A stretch of DNA of 29,883 nt from a virus. Shown in pieces: positions 22,340 to 29,883 of the stretch (the first letter of the stretch is position 1; each line of letters begins with the position of its first letter). The notes below the pieces were generated by a model. That model searched no databases. It was not told the DNA's origin and was given only the letters and a program-made list of their open reading frames with translations. Where the stretch lies: positions 1 to 29,883 of IMG/VR virus record IMGVR_UViG_3300017771_000066. The stretch is one strand, 5' to 3'. A program made the position numbers and the translations under genes.

Positions 22340-25300
22340 GTGAGTACCAGAAGAAGCATACAAGATGTTTTAGGGACTACATCTCCCCTTGATAATAATC
22401 AAAGAGTTGGAACAATTGAATCAATACTATCCGGTGTTGCGTCAGGTCTTATTGCAATACCAAAAGGATTTTTTTCTTTGGGTGCAACACTTATGGATCT
22501 TGGTGTTAACAGCGGTAAAGCAGCTCAGGTAGAACAGTTCTTTGATGATCTTACAGAGTTTGATGAAAAGGCACAAGCAACTACAGCCGGTAGAATTACA
22601 GAAGCATTAGTTAATATAGGATTGCCTGCAGCAAGAGGTTTTAAGATAGCTTCTAAAATGGCAGATGATGCTATGCGTGCTGGTAGAAACAATAAATATT
22701 TTAAAGCTTCTAGTCCAGGTCTTAAAAAAGGTTTAGATGATGCATTAGAATTAAATGCTAAAGGTAAGACAAATAAATTTATTGCAGGTACGTTAGGTGG
22801 TGGACTTGCTGAAGCTGTATTTGTAGGTGACGTAGAAAAACTAGGTACCTTTGGAGATTTGGTAGGTGGTCCTACTGAAGTAAACCGATCTACCGATGAT
22901 GATGCAACTAGAGAATTATTAAACAGAGTTAAATTTGGTGTAGAAGGTGCGTTATTCACAGGTATCATAGGTGGTACAGGTAAAGTAATTAAAAGACTAA
23001 CTGATCGAACAAAACAATTAGATGTTGCAAACTCTAAACTAGATGCATTTATAGATAAGATTGCATCAGGGTTCAGGGCCCGAAGTGGTAAGACTCCAGA
23101 GTTTTTTGGTATAGAAAGATTGTCTGTTGGTGAAAGAGCTGCAGATGCTGCAGGTGCAAGAAACATATCTAGAGAACTAGATCAAGCTATAGATAAAGTA
23201 TTTCCACCTTTAAGAACTGTAATGAATAAAGCAGATGCAGAAAAAAGAAAACAAATGCTTACACAAGTAAATGATTTGATGTTATCTGGTAAGGCTGAGC
23301 TTGACGATCAAGGTGTTGCAACATTTGGTAAATTAGATGAAGCAAAGAAAAAAGCTTTAGTAGATAAACTACAAGACATGAAAGTAGACGATCAAGTTAT
23401 TACAGATATACTTGGTAGTCTTTCTACCATAAGGGGTAGATGGGCTGACTTGTTTTCTAAATTAGGAAGATCATTAGGACAAAACGAAATAAAAGAATTT
23501 AAAACTTTATTTGGTAATAAGTTTAAAAACTACATTGGTTCTACTTATGAAATATTTCAAAACCAAAGTATCTTTCCTTGGGTTAGATACAAGCCGACTG
23601 CTGAAGCTATAGACGAAGCTAAAGAAGTATTCAAATCTAGTGCTAAAGAAGCTGGTGAAGAGATGACAGATCTTCAAGCAGAACAGGCTGTAACAAGAGT
23701 TTTAAAAACTGCAAGACTACCAAAAGGTATTAGAATGGACAAACCATCTGATGCTATCTTTGAAGTACCTGGATTTTTTGTAAACAGAACTACATTAGAT
23801 GAGGTTGTAACAGACAGAGGATCTGCATTAGTATCTGCAGGTGCAATTAAAGAAGCTGATAGAAAAGTATTTGAAAAACTTTTAGGTAAACAACAAAATC
23901 CTATGCAAACTATATTAGCTGGTACAGCTAAACTCTCTATGATCACAAGAAGAAATTTATTCTTTCAAGATTTATTAAAAAAGAATGATGAGCTTATAGC
24001 TGCTGGTAAAAAACCGATGTTTGTATCTCAAGAAATGGGTGGTGCAGATAGAGCTAGACTTGTCTTTGGTGATGACTATCAACAGATAAGAATTGATCAA
24101 AATAAAACACTTAGCGTTGCAGCTAAAGGTGGTTCTGTAAACCCACTTAATGAATTATATACAACATCTGGTATGGCAAAAGCATTAGAAGCTACATCAC
24201 TTTCTTTTGATAAAGCAGGACCTTTAGGTCAACTCTATCAAAGTTTAATTTTATATCCAAAAGGTTTATCACAAATAGCAAAAACAATTTTATCACCGGT
24301 AACACACGTTAGAAACTTTGTATCTGCTGGTGCATTTGCAACAGCCAATGGTATTATACCTAATGGTGACGCTATAAAAACTGCGTATCAAGCACTACAA
24401 ACACCTTTAAAAGGTACAAGAATGCAAAATGATTTGTATGAAGAGTTATTAAGACTTGGTGTTGTAAATTCTAACGTAAGACTTGGAGACCTAACAAGAC
24501 TTCTTGAGGATGTAAACTTTGGTGAAACAATGACATCAGATAAAGGTTTAAGATTATTATTAAAACCATTGTCTAAATTAAAATCTGTATCACAAGATCT
24601 ATACACAGCTGAAGATGACTTTTGGAAGATAGCATCATGGGCTATGGAAAAATCTAGAATAGAAAAACAGTTTGCAGAAAAAGGTATTACAAGAGGTATG
24701 ACTGTAAAAAGAGGTGGAGTTGATACTGTAATAGATGAAAATTTTTTTAAAGAAGAAGCAGCTGATATAATAAGAAACAATATACCGAACTATGATTACG
24801 TATCTGATTTTATAAAAGGATTAAGAAAACTACCTATTGGTAACTTCGTATCATTTCCTGCTGAGATAGCTAGAACAGGAACAAATATTGTAAGAAGAGC
24901 ATTAAGAGAAATAAATGAAACAGTAGAATTACCTGATGGCACTATAGTAAAACCTTTTGAAACTTTAGGATATACAAGACTATTTGGTTTTGGTGCAACA
25001 GTAGCGGCCGTGCCTTATGCAACACAAAAAGCTTTCCAAGCTATCTACGATGTGACTGATGAAGAAAGAGATGCAATTAGAAGATACGTTGCTGACTGGT
25101 CAAAAAACTCAACAATACTGCCAATAAAAGACGATGATGGTAATTTTAAATATATAGATTTTAGTCACGCTAATGCATACGATACATTAATTAGACCTAT
25201 TCAAACTGTAATTAATTCTGTTGCCGATGGTAGAACTGATGAAGATGGTTTAATGGATGATTTTATTGCTGGTATGTTTAGTTCAATGTCAGAGTTTGCA

Positions 25301-26209
25301 CAACCATTTATATCTGAATCTATTTGGACAGAAGCAGTAGCAGATCTATTAGTTAGAGGTGGTCGAACAAGAGAAGGTTTCCAAGTATTTAATCCACAAG
25401 ATAATCCTGGTGATAAAGCTCAAAAAATTATGGCTCACTTAGTAAGAGCACAAATGCCTTTTTCATTTGAACAATTAAAAAGATTAGACAGATCTATAGA
25501 ATCTGTTGATGTAATTACAAAAGGTAAGTTTGATAAGTATGGTCAAACATTTGAATTTGGTGACGAGTTTCAAGGTTTGTTTGGTTTTAGAGAAGTAAAA
25601 GTAAATCCTGAAAGAGCTTTAAATTTTAAAATTGCAAACTATCAAAAAGGTGTAAGGGAATCTAGATCTTTATTTACTAGAGAAGCTTTACGTGGTGGAC
25701 CAATAGAGCCAAGAGATATTGTTAATTCGTATATAAATGCAAACAGAGCTTTGTTCGGTGTAAGAAAAGAATTTAAAAAAGATTTAGATGCAGCAAAAAT
25801 TTTAAATGTAAATGAAGATGATTACTACACTACATTAAATAGTAGATTATCTGGTGTTGAAATAGGAACAATAGAAGGAGATGTGTTTAGACCAATAAAT
25901 GTATCACCAGAAGTTTATGCAGCTTTTGCAGAGAACGCTGCAAAGATTAGTGTTGCAGATCCAATGTTAGTAGCTGCTCCTGTTATAGCAGAAATACAAT
26001 CTCAAATGGCAGGTGTTAGTTTAAAACAAACAGAGTTTCCTGTATTTGAAAATCCATTAATACCTATTACACAAGACACACCGTTTACACCACAAACGTT
26101 AAATTTACCTAGTATTGATGCTAATATTATTAATAATCCTAATGCAGCCGGGTCTTTTTCTAACTTGACAACACAAGATAAACTGCGAATATTGTTTCCA
26201 AACGGATAA
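22340..26209 (+). CDS. Large internal virion/DNA-ejection protein, 1289 aa
   Basis: The gene starts at a GTG preceded by AGGAGA, 6 bases after the upstream stop. The protein is the largest in the window. It has a hydrophobic Gly-rich helix near the N-terminus (residues about 26-55, SGVASGLIAIPKGFFSLGAT), helical charged regions through the middle, and a second hydrophobic, Ala-rich segment near residue 882 (FGFGATVAAVPYATQKAF). There is no recognisable lytic transglycosylase motif. Size, position last in the virion block before the lysis genes, and lack of enzyme motifs fit the large ejection protein of podoviruses (T7 gp16-like in role, not in sequence). Only the role is inferred. Confidence 0.7.
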   Translation: MSTRRSIQDVLGTTSPLDNNQRVGTIESILSGVASGLIAIPKGFFSLGATLMDLGVNSGKAAQVEQFFDDLTEFDEKAQATTAGRITEALVNIGLPAARGFKIASKMADDAMRAGRNNKYFKASSPGLKKGLDDALELNAKGKTNKFIAGTLGGGLAEAVFVGDVEKLGTFGDLVGGPTEVNRSTDDDATRELLNRVKFGVEGALFTGIIGGTGKVIKRLTDRTKQLDVANSKLDAFIDKIASGFRARSGKTPEFFGIERLSVGERAADAAGARNISRELDQAIDKVFPPLRTVMNKADAEKRKQMLTQVNDLMLSGKAELDDQGVATFGKLDEAKKKALVDKLQDMKVDDQVITDILGSLSTIRGRWADLFSKLGRSLGQNEIKEFKTLFGNKFKNYIGSTYEIFQNQSIFPWVRYKPTAEAIDEAKEVFKSSAKEAGEEMTDLQAEQAVTRVLKTARLPKGIRMDKPSDAIFEVPGFFVNRTTLDEVVTDRGSALVSAGAIKEADRKVFEKLLGKQQNPMQTILAGTAKLSMITRRNLFFQDLLKKNDELIAAGKKPMFVSQEMGGADRARLVFGDDYQQIRIDQNKTLSVAAKGGSVNPLNELYTTSGMAKALEATSLSFDKAGPLGQLYQSLILYPKGLSQIAKTILSPVTHVRNFVSAGAFATANGIIPNGDAIKTAYQALQTPLKGTRMQNDLYEELLRLGVVNSNVRLGDLTRLLEDVNFGETMTSDKGLRLLLKPLSKLKSVSQDLYTAEDDFWKIASWAMEKSRIEKQFAEKGITRGMTVKRGGVDTVIDENFFKEEAADIIRNNIPNYDYVSDFIKGLRKLPIGNFVSFPAEIARTGTNIVRRALREINETVELPDGTIVKPFETLGYTRLFGFGATVAAVPYATQKAFQAIYDVTDEERDAIRRYVADWSKNSTILPIKDDDGNFKYIDFSHANAYDTLIRPIQTVINSVADGRTDEDGLMDDFIAGMFSSMSEFAQPFISESIWTEAVADLLVRGGRTREGFQVFNPQDNPGDKAQKIMAHLVRAQMPFSFEQLKRLDRSIESVDVITKGKFDKYGQTFEFGDEFQGLFGFREVKVNPERALNFKIANYQKGVRESRSLFTREALRGGPIEPRDIVNSYINANRALFGVRKEFKKDLDAAKILNVNEDDYYTTLNSRLSGVEIGTIEGDVFRPINVSPEVYAAFAENAAKISVADPMLVAAPVIAEIQSQMAGVSLKQTEFPVFENPLIPITQDTPFTPQTLNLPSIDANIINNPNAAGSFSNLTTQDKLRILFPNG

Positions 26210-26211
26210 TT

Positions 26212-26388
26212 ATGGCTAAGAAATCGGCATTACAAAAAATAGAATCTCATGAAAAGCTTTGCAGAATAATGCAGAAGCAAACGTTTGAGCAGATTAAAGA
26301 GATGCAAGAACGTATTAAGAGATTAGAGTATTGGATAGTCGGTGGCATGGGAGCTGTACTTATAACTTTACTTACAGATATTGCATAA
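26212..26388 (+). CDS. Coiled-coil plus one-helix membrane protein, XhlA-like (putative holin or lysis accessory)
   Basis: The 58-aa protein starts two bases after the upstream stop. It has a soluble charged helical part (KIESHEKLCRIMQKQTFEQI, then KEMQERIKRLEY) and then a hydrophobic helix (WIVGGMGAVLITLLTDIA). Coiled coil followed by one membrane helix is the XhlA-type phage lysis accessory layout. It sits directly before another membrane protein and an endolysin, and overlaps the next start by one base (TAATG). Confidence 0.7.
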   Translation: MAKKSALQKIESHEKLCRIMQKQTFEQIKEMQERIKRLEYWIVGGMGAVLITLLTDIA

Positions 26389-26555
26389 TGATGACAGCTA
26401 GTTTTGGTATTGGAATGTTTTTTTATGGTATAGGATGTATCTGTATTGGTGCCCTAGCTGTTCTTTACGTAATAAATAAAGTTAATAAAAGTCCAGAAGA
26501 AATAGAACAAGAAGAAAACGAAAAATATTTAAGAGAACTACAGGGGAAACTATAA
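26388..26555 (+). CDS. One-helix membrane protein, putative holin or spanin-like component
   Basis: The start is the first ATG of ATGATG at 26388, overlapping the upstream TAA. The 55-aa protein has a long hydrophobic helix (residues about 5-29, SFGIGMFFYGIGCICIGALA and VLYVIN) followed by a charged tail rich in Glu and Lys (SPEEIEQEENEKYLRELQ). This topology fits a class-III-like holin or an inner-membrane spanin. Overlap with the endolysin start (TAATGG) supports a lysis cassette. Confidence 0.7.
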   Translation: MMTASFGIGMFFYGIGCICIGALAVLYVINKVNKSPEEIEQEENEKYLRELQGKL

Positions 26556-27034
26556 TGGAATTGACACGAAACTTTTCTTTAGAAGAATTAACCAAATCAG
26601 ACACAGCAATTCGTAAGGGGATTAACAACAATCCTAATCCAGAACAAATAGAAAAATTAAGAGTGTTGTGTGAAAAAATTTTACAGCCAGTACGTGACCA
26701 TTTCGGTAGGGTAAAGGTGACTAGCGGTTTCCGTAGCCCAGAGTTGTGCCAAGCCATCGGTAGCTCAGCGAACAGCCAACATGCCCGTGCAGAAGCGGCC
26801 GATTTCGAAGTGATGGGTGTGGATAATTGTGAGCTTGCTGATTGGATACATAGAGAGCTAGAATGGGATCAATTAATATTAGAATTCTATACTCCTGGTG
26901 AACCTAATTCTGGATGGATACATTGTAGTTATACTGAAGGAATGCCTAGAAAATCTTTTTTACATGCATTTAGAGAAGAAGGTAAAACAAAATACAAACC
27001 TATATTGGGTAAAGCAAAAGATATATTTGTTTAA
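26555..27034 (+). CDS. Endolysin, M15-family (VanY/DAcB-like) peptidase
   Basis: The 159-aa protein has the peptidase M15A architecture: an NFSLEELTKSDTA start, TSGFRSPELCQAIG (57-70, Arg60), SQHARAEAADFE (74-85, with His76 and Asp83 as zinc ligands), and SGWIHCSY (His123 as third ligand). Such phage enzymes cut peptide bonds in peptidoglycan cross-links. There is no signal peptide, so it needs the neighbouring holin candidates. Residues about 47-87, which hold the first catalytic half, have GC-rich, CGT/AGC/GCC codons unlike the rest of the gene. This suggests a recombined segment. Confidence 0.9.
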   Translation: MELTRNFSLEELTKSDTAIRKGINNNPNPEQIEKLRVLCEKILQPVRDHFGRVKVTSGFRSPELCQAIGSSANSQHARAEAADFEVMGVDNCELADWIHRELEWDQLILEFYTPGEPNSGWIHCSYTEGMPRKSFLHAFREEGKTKYKPILGKAKDIFV

Positions 27035-27108
27035 AAATACCAAAGCAAACACATAGTAAGACTAATCCATAGTCCAAATCTAATAACAACTCCTGGTCTT
27101 AAATCCAT
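27031..27108 (-). CDS. Tiny one-helix membrane protein candidate, 25 aa
   Basis: On the minus strand, an ATG lies within the end of the helicase gene (GAATGGATTTAA, sharing 10 bases with its end) and reads 25 codons: MDLRPGVVIRFGLWISLTMC then LLWYF. The last half is a single hydrophobic segment with Trp and aromatic residues at its edges. Its stop is at 27031, overlapping the end of the convergent endolysin gene. The start/stop overlap and membrane-like composition support it; shortness is the doubt. Confidence 0.45.
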   Translation of the reverse strand: MDLRPGVVIRFGLWISLTMCLLWYF

Positions 27109-28532
27109 TCTTTTAACTCCTCTCCCATTATTTGGGTAGCTATATCTACTTTTTTACGTAGAGCTTTTACTATCCGTGTGTCTACAGTATTCTCACATAT
27201 AATGTCAATGTAAGTCATAGGTTTCTCTTGACCAATACGATCTATTCTAGCTTCTGATTGTTGTCTCTTCTCCAGGTCATAACCATTTGAATAGTATATC
27301 ATAGTGCTAGCAGCTGTAAGAGTAATACCATAACCACCAGTCTGTGTAGTTCCTACAAAAAACCGGACTTGAGAATCAGGGTCCTGGAATTTTTTTATAT
27401 TATTTTGTCTATCTTCTTGTGGTGTAAGACCATAATAATCTACAAATGTACCCTCACCATACTCTTTAGATAAGGCTTTAATTATATTATGCACATCTCT
27501 TTGAAACTGGGCCCATATAACAACCTTACCCTCTACTTCATCTAATAGATCAAGTAGTTCACCTATTCTATTGTTTGGCATCTCATGTATCGTACCATCA
27601 TCAGCTGTAAAGTGACCACAAGTTATTTGTTGTAGTCTCATTAACTGAGTCAAGACGGTAGCTGTAGACATTAACTTACCATTTAATTGAGCATGAGCCA
27701 GCTTCTGCATTTGTAAGTATGCTTTAGTTTGTTCTCCTGTTAGCATAACTTCTCTTTTCATAAATGTTTTCTTTGGTAGATCTAAACACTCATCTTTTAA
27801 TACACGATAAGAAAATGCTTTTAATTTTTCTGACAGCTCATCTAGATTTCTATAACCAACTACAATCTGTACAGACCTACCACTAAAGTTTGCTGTTCTC
27901 ATTACAGCGTATCTAGTTCTAAATGCATAATAAGAATTATAGCCTAGTAATTCATCTTCTAGAAATTCACATTGTTTGTAGAGATCCAGTGGTGATTTAG
28001 TTACTGGTGAACCTGTAAGTATTCTTCGGTATGTTGCAAGCTTACCAAGAGTTACAATATTTTTTGTACGCTTAGCTTCTGGGTTTTTTATTGTAGTAGA
28101 CTCATCAATAGCCATCAATGCTCTGTGTGAGTTTAAAAATTTTTCTGCAAAAGCTACACCTTTTTTAGTAGATAAAGATTCTACATTCATAACAAGTATG
28201 TGTAAGTCCTCACCTGTTTCAAACAATGTATCTAATTTTTTCTGTTGCTTTACATTAATCAATGATTGCCATAAAACATTTTTATGTTCTATATGATCTA
28301 CTAAGTGTGTAGGTATTTCACCTTCATACCAGTTTTTTACTACACCTTTTGGTGCCACAATTAGAACACCATTGATCTTACCATTGTCATAAAGCATAGA
28401 TATATTGTCTATTAATACTTTAGATTTACCAGTACCCATCTCCATAAAATATGCAAAGTAGGGTTTATCCCATGACATTTCTAAAGCCTTAATTTGATGG
28501 TCGTATGGCTTTGTCTTAAATTTATAATTCAT
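27099..28532 (-). CDS. SNF2-type DNA helicase/translocase
   Basis: The protein has the SNF2/SF2 motifs: YDHQIKALE near the N-terminus, Walker A MGTGKS (32-37), a DEST box (143-146, variant of DEAH), LTGSP (172-176) and the C-terminal RIDRIGQ (429-435). It uses ATP to move along duplex DNA and is often found in phage replication or repair sets. The start is chosen at 28532 (MNYKFKTKPYD, 477 aa) rather than 28559 because a strong minus-strand promoter (TTGACA/TATATA) would begin transcription at about 28554, downstream of the farther ATG. An alternative -10 (28573-28578) would allow the longer form (486 aa). It is the only long minus-strand gene seen. Confidence 0.9.
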   Translation of the reverse strand: MNYKFKTKPYDHQIKALEMSWDKPYFAYFMEMGTGKSKVLIDNISMLYDNGKINGVLIVAPKGVVKNWYEGEIPTHLVDHIEHKNVLWQSLINVKQQKKLDTLFETGEDLHILVMNVESLSTKKGVAFAEKFLNSHRALMAIDESTTIKNPEAKRTKNIVTLGKLATYRRILTGSPVTKSPLDLYKQCEFLEDELLGYNSYYAFRTRYAVMRTANFSGRSVQIVVGYRNLDELSEKLKAFSYRVLKDECLDLPKKTFMKREVMLTGEQTKAYLQMQKLAHAQLNGKLMSTATVLTQLMRLQQITCGHFTADDGTIHEMPNNRIGELLDLLDEVEGKVVIWAQFQRDVHNIIKALSKEYGEGTFVDYYGLTPQEDRQNNIKKFQDPDSQVRFFVGTTQTGGYGITLTAASTMIYYSNGYDLEKRQQSEARIDRIGQEKPMTYIDIICENTVDTRIVKALRKKVDIATQIMGEELKEWI

Positions 28533-28552
28533 AATATTTTTCTTCTTTCTAG

Positions 28553-28587
28553 TTGACATCTATATATAGGCTATTATATTGTTTGTC
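28553..28587 (+). promoter_or_regulatory. Plus-strand sigma70-like promoter of the DNA-metabolism region (leaderless)
   Basis: TTGACA (28553-28558), a 16-base spacer and TATATT (28575-28580). The predicted start is at 28587, two bases before the ATG at 28589. There is no Shine-Dalgarno site. It shares the interval with the promoter of the opposite strand. Confidence 0.7.
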
Positions 28588-28589
28588 AA
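28561..28589 (-). promoter_or_regulatory. Minus-strand promoter of the SNF2 helicase gene
   Basis: Read on the minus strand: TTGACA (28589 to 28584), a 17-base spacer and TATATA (28566 to 28561). The -35 is a perfect consensus. Transcription would begin near 28554. The element overlaps, back to back, the plus-strand promoter at 28553-28587, so RNA polymerase could use only one side at a time. Confidence 0.7.
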
Positions 28590-28945
28590 TGTCAGAAAGA
28601 ATAGTTTATTTAATACAAGATGTACCTGGTACAAAAGCTGGAACACCTAAGATAAATATTGTAGGTGCACAAAAGTATGGTGAAATAAAATCACTGTTAC
28701 CAGAATTATCTCAAATTATTTTTTCACCAGGACCATTAATTTTTAAGCTTAGAAAACTTTTAAAAAATTTTAAAGCTGATGATTATTTATTATTAACTGG
28801 TGATCCTGCAATCATAGGTGTTGCATGTTCTATTGTATCTGATATTACAAACGGCAAATACAATTTACTCAAATGGGACAGACAAGAAAGAAGATACTAT
28901 CCTATTAAAATTAATTTATACGAGAAAGGAGAATTGAATGAGTAA
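28589..28945 (+). CDS. Conserved phage protein of unknown function, 118 aa
   Basis: The ATG at 28589 is selected because it lies just after the predicted transcription start; the alternative ATG at 28553 is inside the promoter. The protein begins MSERIVYLIQDVPGTKAGTP, with a YLLLTGDPAIIGVACSIVSD block and a C-terminal LLKWDRQERRYYPI. I recognise this as a small protein widespread in marine phages near replication genes. The function is unknown to me. It overlaps the next gene by 8 bases. Confidence 0.75.
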   Translation: MSERIVYLIQDVPGTKAGTPKINIVGAQKYGEIKSLLPELSQIIFSPGPLIFKLRKLLKNFKADDYLLLTGDPAIIGVACSIVSDITNGKYNLLKWDRQERRYYPIKINLYEKGELNE

Positions 28946-29492
28946 CATAAACTTTGAACAAGACCAACGAGAAGATTTGCATAATATAAAAGATGCACAA
29001 TCTTTATCAGATCAAGTTGTAAAACTAAAAAAACTAGAGGACCAACTTGAAGAAAAAGAAAAAGAATTAAAAGAACTGAAAAGAAACATAGAGTTAGTTT
29101 CAGGTGAGGTAATACCTACCATGATGCAAGAGATGAACATCTCTACATTAAAACTAGCAGATGGTTCTTCAGTTGAAGTAAAACCAGTTTACGGTGCTTC
29201 TATTACAGTAGCTAATAAAGAAGCAGCCTACACATGGCTTCGAAACAACGGCCTAGGTGATCTTATTAAAAATGAGATTACAGTTTCCTTTGGTCGCAAC
29301 GAAGATAACAAGGCGGCAGAATATGCTAGCCTTGCGCAAGGTCAAGGGTACGAACCTGTCCAGAAATTAAAGGTCGAACCAATGACACTTAAAGCATTAG
29401 TCAGAGAGCGTCTTGAGTCTGGACAAGAGATGCCCTCTGATTTATTTAACGTGTTCGCAGGAAACAGAACCAAAGTAACGAGGAACAAATAA
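28938..29492 (+). CDS. Conserved coiled-coil phage protein, early region, 184 aa
   Basis: A Shine-Dalgarno site (AAGGAG, 28925-28930) precedes the ATG. An N-terminal coiled coil (residues about 28-52, KLKKLEDQLEEKEKELKELK) is followed by a globular part with ADGSSVEVKPVYGASI, AYTWLRNNGLGDLIKNEITV and SFGRNEDNKAAEYASLAQGQ, and then LKVEPMTLKALVRERLESGQ. This combination is common to phage proteins of the DNA-metabolism region that have no established role. It is soluble and probably oligomeric. Confidence 0.75.
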   Translation: MSNINFEQDQREDLHNIKDAQSLSDQVVKLKKLEDQLEEKEKELKELKRNIELVSGEVIPTMMQEMNISTLKLADGSSVEVKPVYGASITVANKEAAYTWLRNNGLGDLIKNEITVSFGRNEDNKAAEYASLAQGQGYEPVQKLKVEPMTLKALVRERLESGQEMPSDLFNVFAGNRTKVTRNK

Positions 29493-29493
29493 C

Positions 29494-29883
29494 ATGAACC
29501 AAGTAACAGAGAAAAAGTCTGCAGGTCTTCCGGCTAATATGTTTGAAGATGATGCAGCAAAAGGTTTAGGTGCAGTAGGTCAAGAAGATCTAGCCTTACC
29601 TTTTCTAAAAATCCTTGGACAACTTTCACCACAAGTTAACAAACGTGATGGTCAGTATGTCGAAGGTGCAGAACCAGGAATGATTTTCAATTCTGTTTCT
29701 GGAGAACTCTATGATGGAGTGAAAGGTATTGATGTGATTCCATGCTTCTATAAGTTGGAATACATTGAATGGAAAGATAGAGGAGAAGGAACAGGTGCAC
29801 CAGTTGCAATCTATGATTCTTCATCTGACATTATGTCCAAAACAAAACCTGATGCAAACTACAAAGATAGATTACCTAATGGT
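29494..29883 (+). CDS. Conserved phage protein, possible ssDNA-binding protein (3' truncated by the window)
   Basis: The gene begins just after the previous stop, with AGGA 10 bases upstream, and runs off the end; 130 codons are seen. The protein starts MNQVTEKKSAGLPANMFEDD and has QEDLALPFLKILGQLSPQVN, EGAEPGMIFNSVSGELYDG and IDVIPCFYKLEYIEWKDRGE. The last part looks like beta strands of an OB-like domain. I associate this pattern with phage proteins near DNA replication genes, some annotated as single-stranded DNA-binding, but I am not sure. Confidence 0.6.
   Translation, partial: MNQVTEKKSAGLPANMFEDDAAKGLGAVGQEDLALPFLKILGQLSPQVNKRDGQYVEGAEPGMIFNSVSGELYDGVKGIDVIPCFYKLEYIEWKDRGEGTGAPVAIYDSSSDIMSKTKPDANYKDRLPNG

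Noticed and set aside
22525-23166. A 213-residue minus-strand open frame opposite the large internal protein
   Set aside because: Long antisense frames arise from the codon bias of this gene; the composition (Ser/Leu/Pro/Asn runs) is not protein-like, and no promoter or ribosome site is seen.
27035-27098. A bidirectional terminator between the convergent endolysin and helicase genes
   Set aside because: No inverted repeat of useful length is present; the interval is better explained by the small minus-strand ORF, and termination there remains unexplained.
1-29883. CRISPR array, insertion sequence or attachment site
   Set aside because: No regularly spaced direct repeats, no transposase or integrase motifs and no tRNA fragment were seen.

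Overview
The window looks like about 30 kb of a tailed, AT-rich marine bacteriophage genome. It holds short, tightly packed and mostly co-directional genes, strong AGA/AAA/TTA codon preference, and short-tailed-phage virion proteins of the type carried by uncultured marine viruses and SAR11 (pelagiphage-like) podoviruses. The host assignment is inferred from protein style and base composition; no host gene is present.

Layout. (1) 1-2.8 kb: the tail end of a probable coat gene, two small overlapping genes, a promoter/structured-leader region, small virion proteins separated by a UUCG-loop terminator, then head-completion proteins. (2) 2.3-7.8 kb: adaptor, small structural proteins, a repeat-rich virion protein with an N-terminal cupredoxin-like copper site, a tail fibre, a glycine-rich adhesin-like protein and a distal tail protein. 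(3) 7.76-15.2 kb: an accessory module of twelve overlapping genes inside the virion region. It encodes nine proteins of the 2-oxoglutarate/Fe(II) oxygenase fold (eight with a full set of metal ligands, one degenerate), one NodU/TobZ-type carbamoyltransferase and two unknowns. It has its own sigma70-like promoters. (4) 15.2-26.2 kb: virion genes resume with a large beta-rich tail/neck protein, small proteins, and a run of internal (ejection-type) virion proteins ending in a 1289-residue protein. One of these genes is split by an in-frame TAA. (5) 26.2-27.0 kb: a compact lysis cassette of two small one-helix membrane proteins and an M15 peptidase endolysin. (6) 27.0-28.6 kb, minus strand: an SNF2-type helicase and a tiny membrane ORF. 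(7) 28.6 kb to the end, plus strand: the start of what looks like the DNA-metabolism region, reached through overlapping divergent promoters.

The main candidate system is the oxygenase/carbamoyltransferase module. It is one translationally coupled operon (mostly ATGA start/stop overlaps, no Shine-Dalgarno sites), unlike the Shine-Dalgarno-led virion genes around it. Serial hydroxylation followed by O-carbamoylation of DNA bases, of the virion fibres, or of a host glycan or small molecule would all fit; the sequence alone does not choose between them. A second pattern is that four sigma70-like promoters lie so close to the start codon (6-9 nt from -10 to ATG) that leaderless mRNAs are predicted.
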